Source: an uncultured Bacteroidota bacterium (lineage in GTDB: Bacteria > Bacteroidota > Bacteroidia > Bacteroidales > 4484-276). From it: a DNA stretch of 33,644 nucleotides. The translations under genes and the position numbers were made by a program. The first letter of the stretch is position 1. Every line of letters starts with the position of its first letter. Below the pieces are notes generated by a model, which was not told where the DNA came from, made no database searches, and saw only the letters and a list, made by a program, of their open reading frames with translations. Shown piece after piece: positions 32,318-33,644 of the stretch. The stretch lies in contig CAJATL010000181.1 in assembly GCA_903944895.1 (NCBI GenBank), positions 1-33,644 on the forward strand. Direction: 5' to 3'.

Positions 32318-32454
32318 TGCTTTCCAACACTTAAACTCAAATTACCAAAGCAATCTTCTATTCTCAATGAAACCCGAAATTGAATATTCTATCCTAATAA
32401 CTTTCGGGACTACCTTCTAAATTAGATACTTAAAAACCATGGATTAACCTTAAA

Positions 32455-33116
32455 ATCGAGTAGGAAGTGAGGGATTATTTCCCTCACTGTCCTCTCACAC
32501 CACCGTACGTGCCGTTCGGCATACGGCGGTTCGTAGAGTTTAGAATTTTGTTCTTGTCTTCTCCTTCTGTTAACGCCTTGGCAAAACTCTGCTCTCCCCC
32601 ATTAACTCGGGATTCCATCCCTGCTTCCTGTGGGTAGTCACGCTCCCGATAGCTATCGGGATTAGCGTGATTGTCTGCTTTCTTTGCTTTGTCCATGAGT
32701 ATTACAAAATTTAAGACTTCTCTACGTTCTGCCCTTCCTTCGACCTAAGTCTCCGTACTATGGCTTCTGCTGACTCCTGATAGCTCAGCTATGCATCCCT
32801 GCATAGTTTGATGGTTTTGAATTCATCCCCACCGTGCCAATCAGGTCTCCCCGGGTAAGAGCGATAACTTTCATCTCATCTACCTGCTGCATTTACTCCA
32901 AAGGATTCGGGTAGTATTGGACTTTGCTTTGTCATGCAAGCTCGTCCGCCCTTTGTAAGCCTTATTATGCAGTTTCTGTTCGTCAGGCCAAGACTTTGCC
33001 TCCGGCTTCCTTCAGATTCGCAGTCACCCACGACACCCTTGCCTTCAGCTAATGATTCCTACTACCAAGCTCATAGCGGACTTACACCGCCAAGTTATCG
33101 CCCATGCCGGGCGCAC
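32455..33116 (-). mobile_element. Group IIC intron, ORF-deleted
   Basis: 662 bases on the minus strand. The 5' end GTGCGCCCGGCATGGGCG (from 33116) fits the GTGYG boundary and closely resembles the 5' end of the Oceanobacillus iheyensis group IIC intron as I remember it. Internal domain I-III blocks also agree (AAGGGTGTC, GAATCTGAAGGAAGC, TTACCCGGGGAG, GTCAGCAGAAG). Domain V (32530-32499) pairs ACCGCCGTA with TACGGTGGT, has the 2-base CG bulge, a GAAC loop and a CGC triad as in class C. Domain VI (32498-32455) has a 9-bp AGTGAGGGA/TCCCTCACT stem, a bulged branch-point A (complement of 32461, CCT-A-CTC) and ends CGAT. A normal intron carries a ~400-codon reverse transcriptase/maturase in domain IV; here only a short stub remains. 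Eight T residues and a GCCTC-TAC-GAGGC hairpin lie directly upstream, as expected for IIC insertion after terminators. Confidence 0.9.
32484..32696 (-). pseudogene. Leftover stub of the intron-encoded maturase reading frame
   Basis: A 70-codon frame inside the group IIC intron. The start (MDKAKKADNHANPDSYRERD) looks like the extreme N-terminus of an intron-encoded protein. The end (NRRMPNGTYGGVRGQ) is simply domain V and VI read as protein. All reverse transcriptase motifs are missing, including YADD, so any splicing protein must come from elsewhere. Confidence 0.65.
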
Positions 33117-33131
33117 AAAAAAAACAATGCA

Positions 33132-33216
33132 GCCTCGTAGAGGCGACATTAAAACGCTCAAACGAAATGGCAAACACTGATGGCTATTGTTGGTAATAAT
33201 TTCGCCTCTACGAGGC
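33132..33216. repeat. Inverted pair of TAGAGGCGA palindromes
   Basis: The arms are 33132-33146 (GCCTCGTAGAGGCGA) and 33202-33216 (TCGCCTCTACGAGGC). Each arm is itself a small hairpin (GCCTC-3-GAGGC) and each is flanked by a run of A residues on its outer side or T residues on the other strand. The left arm with its T8 run (minus strand) is the insertion target of the group IIC intron. A decayed third unit (TCGCACCTACAGCG) follows at about 33254-33267. Confidence 0.75.
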
Positions 33217-33278
33217 TTAAAAAAAAAAGGTTTGGCATGATTTCTACCATAATTTCGCACCTACAGCGCTACCCGGCT

Positions 33279-33644
33279 GGGCGGCATTTGTAATGCCGCC
33301 CAAAAACCTGGTTATGACGCGTAACAGGAATGAATTTTATAGTGTCAACCTTTTTTAAAGCGGAATTGCAAATTCCGCTTAGCCCGGGGGTGATGCAGGT
33401 AAGCAAAAGGTGAACATGCTTCGACAGGCTCAGCAACCTTCGCCCCGGCTGGGCGGCATTTGTAATGCCGCCCAAATTTTTTAGACGCTGTCAGGTGCTC
33501 CGCACGCTGACAGGTCAGTCATCAGGGTTCCGAACCCTTCGAGGGTTCGGAACCCTTTCGCTGCAATGGATGGGACGCAATCCCTTGCTGGGTGCCATTT
33601 GTAATGCCGCTAAAAAACCGCATTATAACACTTGATAAGAATGA
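33279..33644. repeat. Cluster of REP-like palindromes
   Basis: Hairpins with 10-bp arms and 3-base loops: GGGCGGCATT-TGT-AATGCCGCCC at 33279-33301 and again at 33451-33473, AAGCGGAATT-GCA-AATTCCGCTT at 33358-33380, and a decayed copy at about 33588-33611. Also a perfect 15-bp-arm palindrome at 33524-33538/33542-33556 (AGGGTTCCGAACCCT) and CTGTCAG/CTGACAG near 33488-33513. The sequence after the first REP (AACCTGGTTATGACGC) reappears, diverged, after the last (AACCGCATTATAACAC). No gene is seen in this stretch. Confidence 0.75.

Noticed and set aside
32934-33140. 68-codon plus-strand frame (SPTTPLPSANDSYYQAHSG)
   Set aside because: It is the antisense of group II intron domain I, conserved as RNA rather than protein.

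Overview
The window looks like a chromosomal stretch of an AT-rich Bacteroidota member, most likely in or near the Bacteroidales/Marinilabiliales. Evidence: several secreted proteins end in a type IX secretion (T9SS) type A sorting domain, there is a gingipain-like C25 peptidase, an HU-related protein of the Bacteroidota type, -7 elements of the TAnnTTTG form, and A-rich leaders instead of Shine-Dalgarno sites. No rRNA, tRNA, CRISPR array or complete insertion sequence was recognised.

Layout. 1-2730: a T9SS cargo beta-helix protein, probably frameshifted at its 5' end, then an HU-like gene followed by a double hairpin. 2921-10503: an array of orphan RHS toxin-tip cassettes. Three cassettes share a near-identical RHS core fused to different C-terminal toxin-like domains, each followed at once by a small exported protein (probable immunity). 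A fourth RHS fragment is cut off inside the core. 10507-19862 (minus strand): two paralogous T9SS propeller proteins, a small DUF2892 membrane protein, a chimeric pseudogene, and two T9SS cargo proteins built of propeller-like repeats. 19865-20494: a Crp/Fnr-type regulator. Three promoters here carry a GTGAC-N4-GTCAC palindrome exactly 22 nt upstream of the -7 element, so a local regulon is likely.

20578-23728 (minus): a compact three-gene unit encoding a GH19/peptidoglycan-binding endolysin-like protein without signal peptide, a three-helix membrane protein, and an exported trypsin-like protease. 23791-25942: a Tat-exported cupin, an exported DUF302 protein and a TIGR03987/HsmA-type membrane protein. 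26040-29648: a Uma2-like protein, an orphan antitoxin-like gene, a metallophosphoesterase/GNAT pair and an ORF6N protein, mixed with two stray copies of the metallophosphoesterase 3' end and a multi-hairpin repeat. 29719-32259: C25 peptidase. 32455-33116 (minus): a group IIC intron with nearly all of its maturase gene deleted, sitting directly after a palindrome and T-run. 33117-33644: a cluster of REP-like palindromes.

The strongest leads are (i) the palindrome/-7 architecture shared by three promoters next to a Crp/Fnr gene, (ii) a T9SS cargo gene whose promoter and signal peptide start were taken from the neighbouring DUF2892 gene by segmental duplication, (iii) the ORF-less group IIC intron, (iv) the RHS cassette array with a zincin-like tip, and (v) the endolysin/membrane/protease operon.
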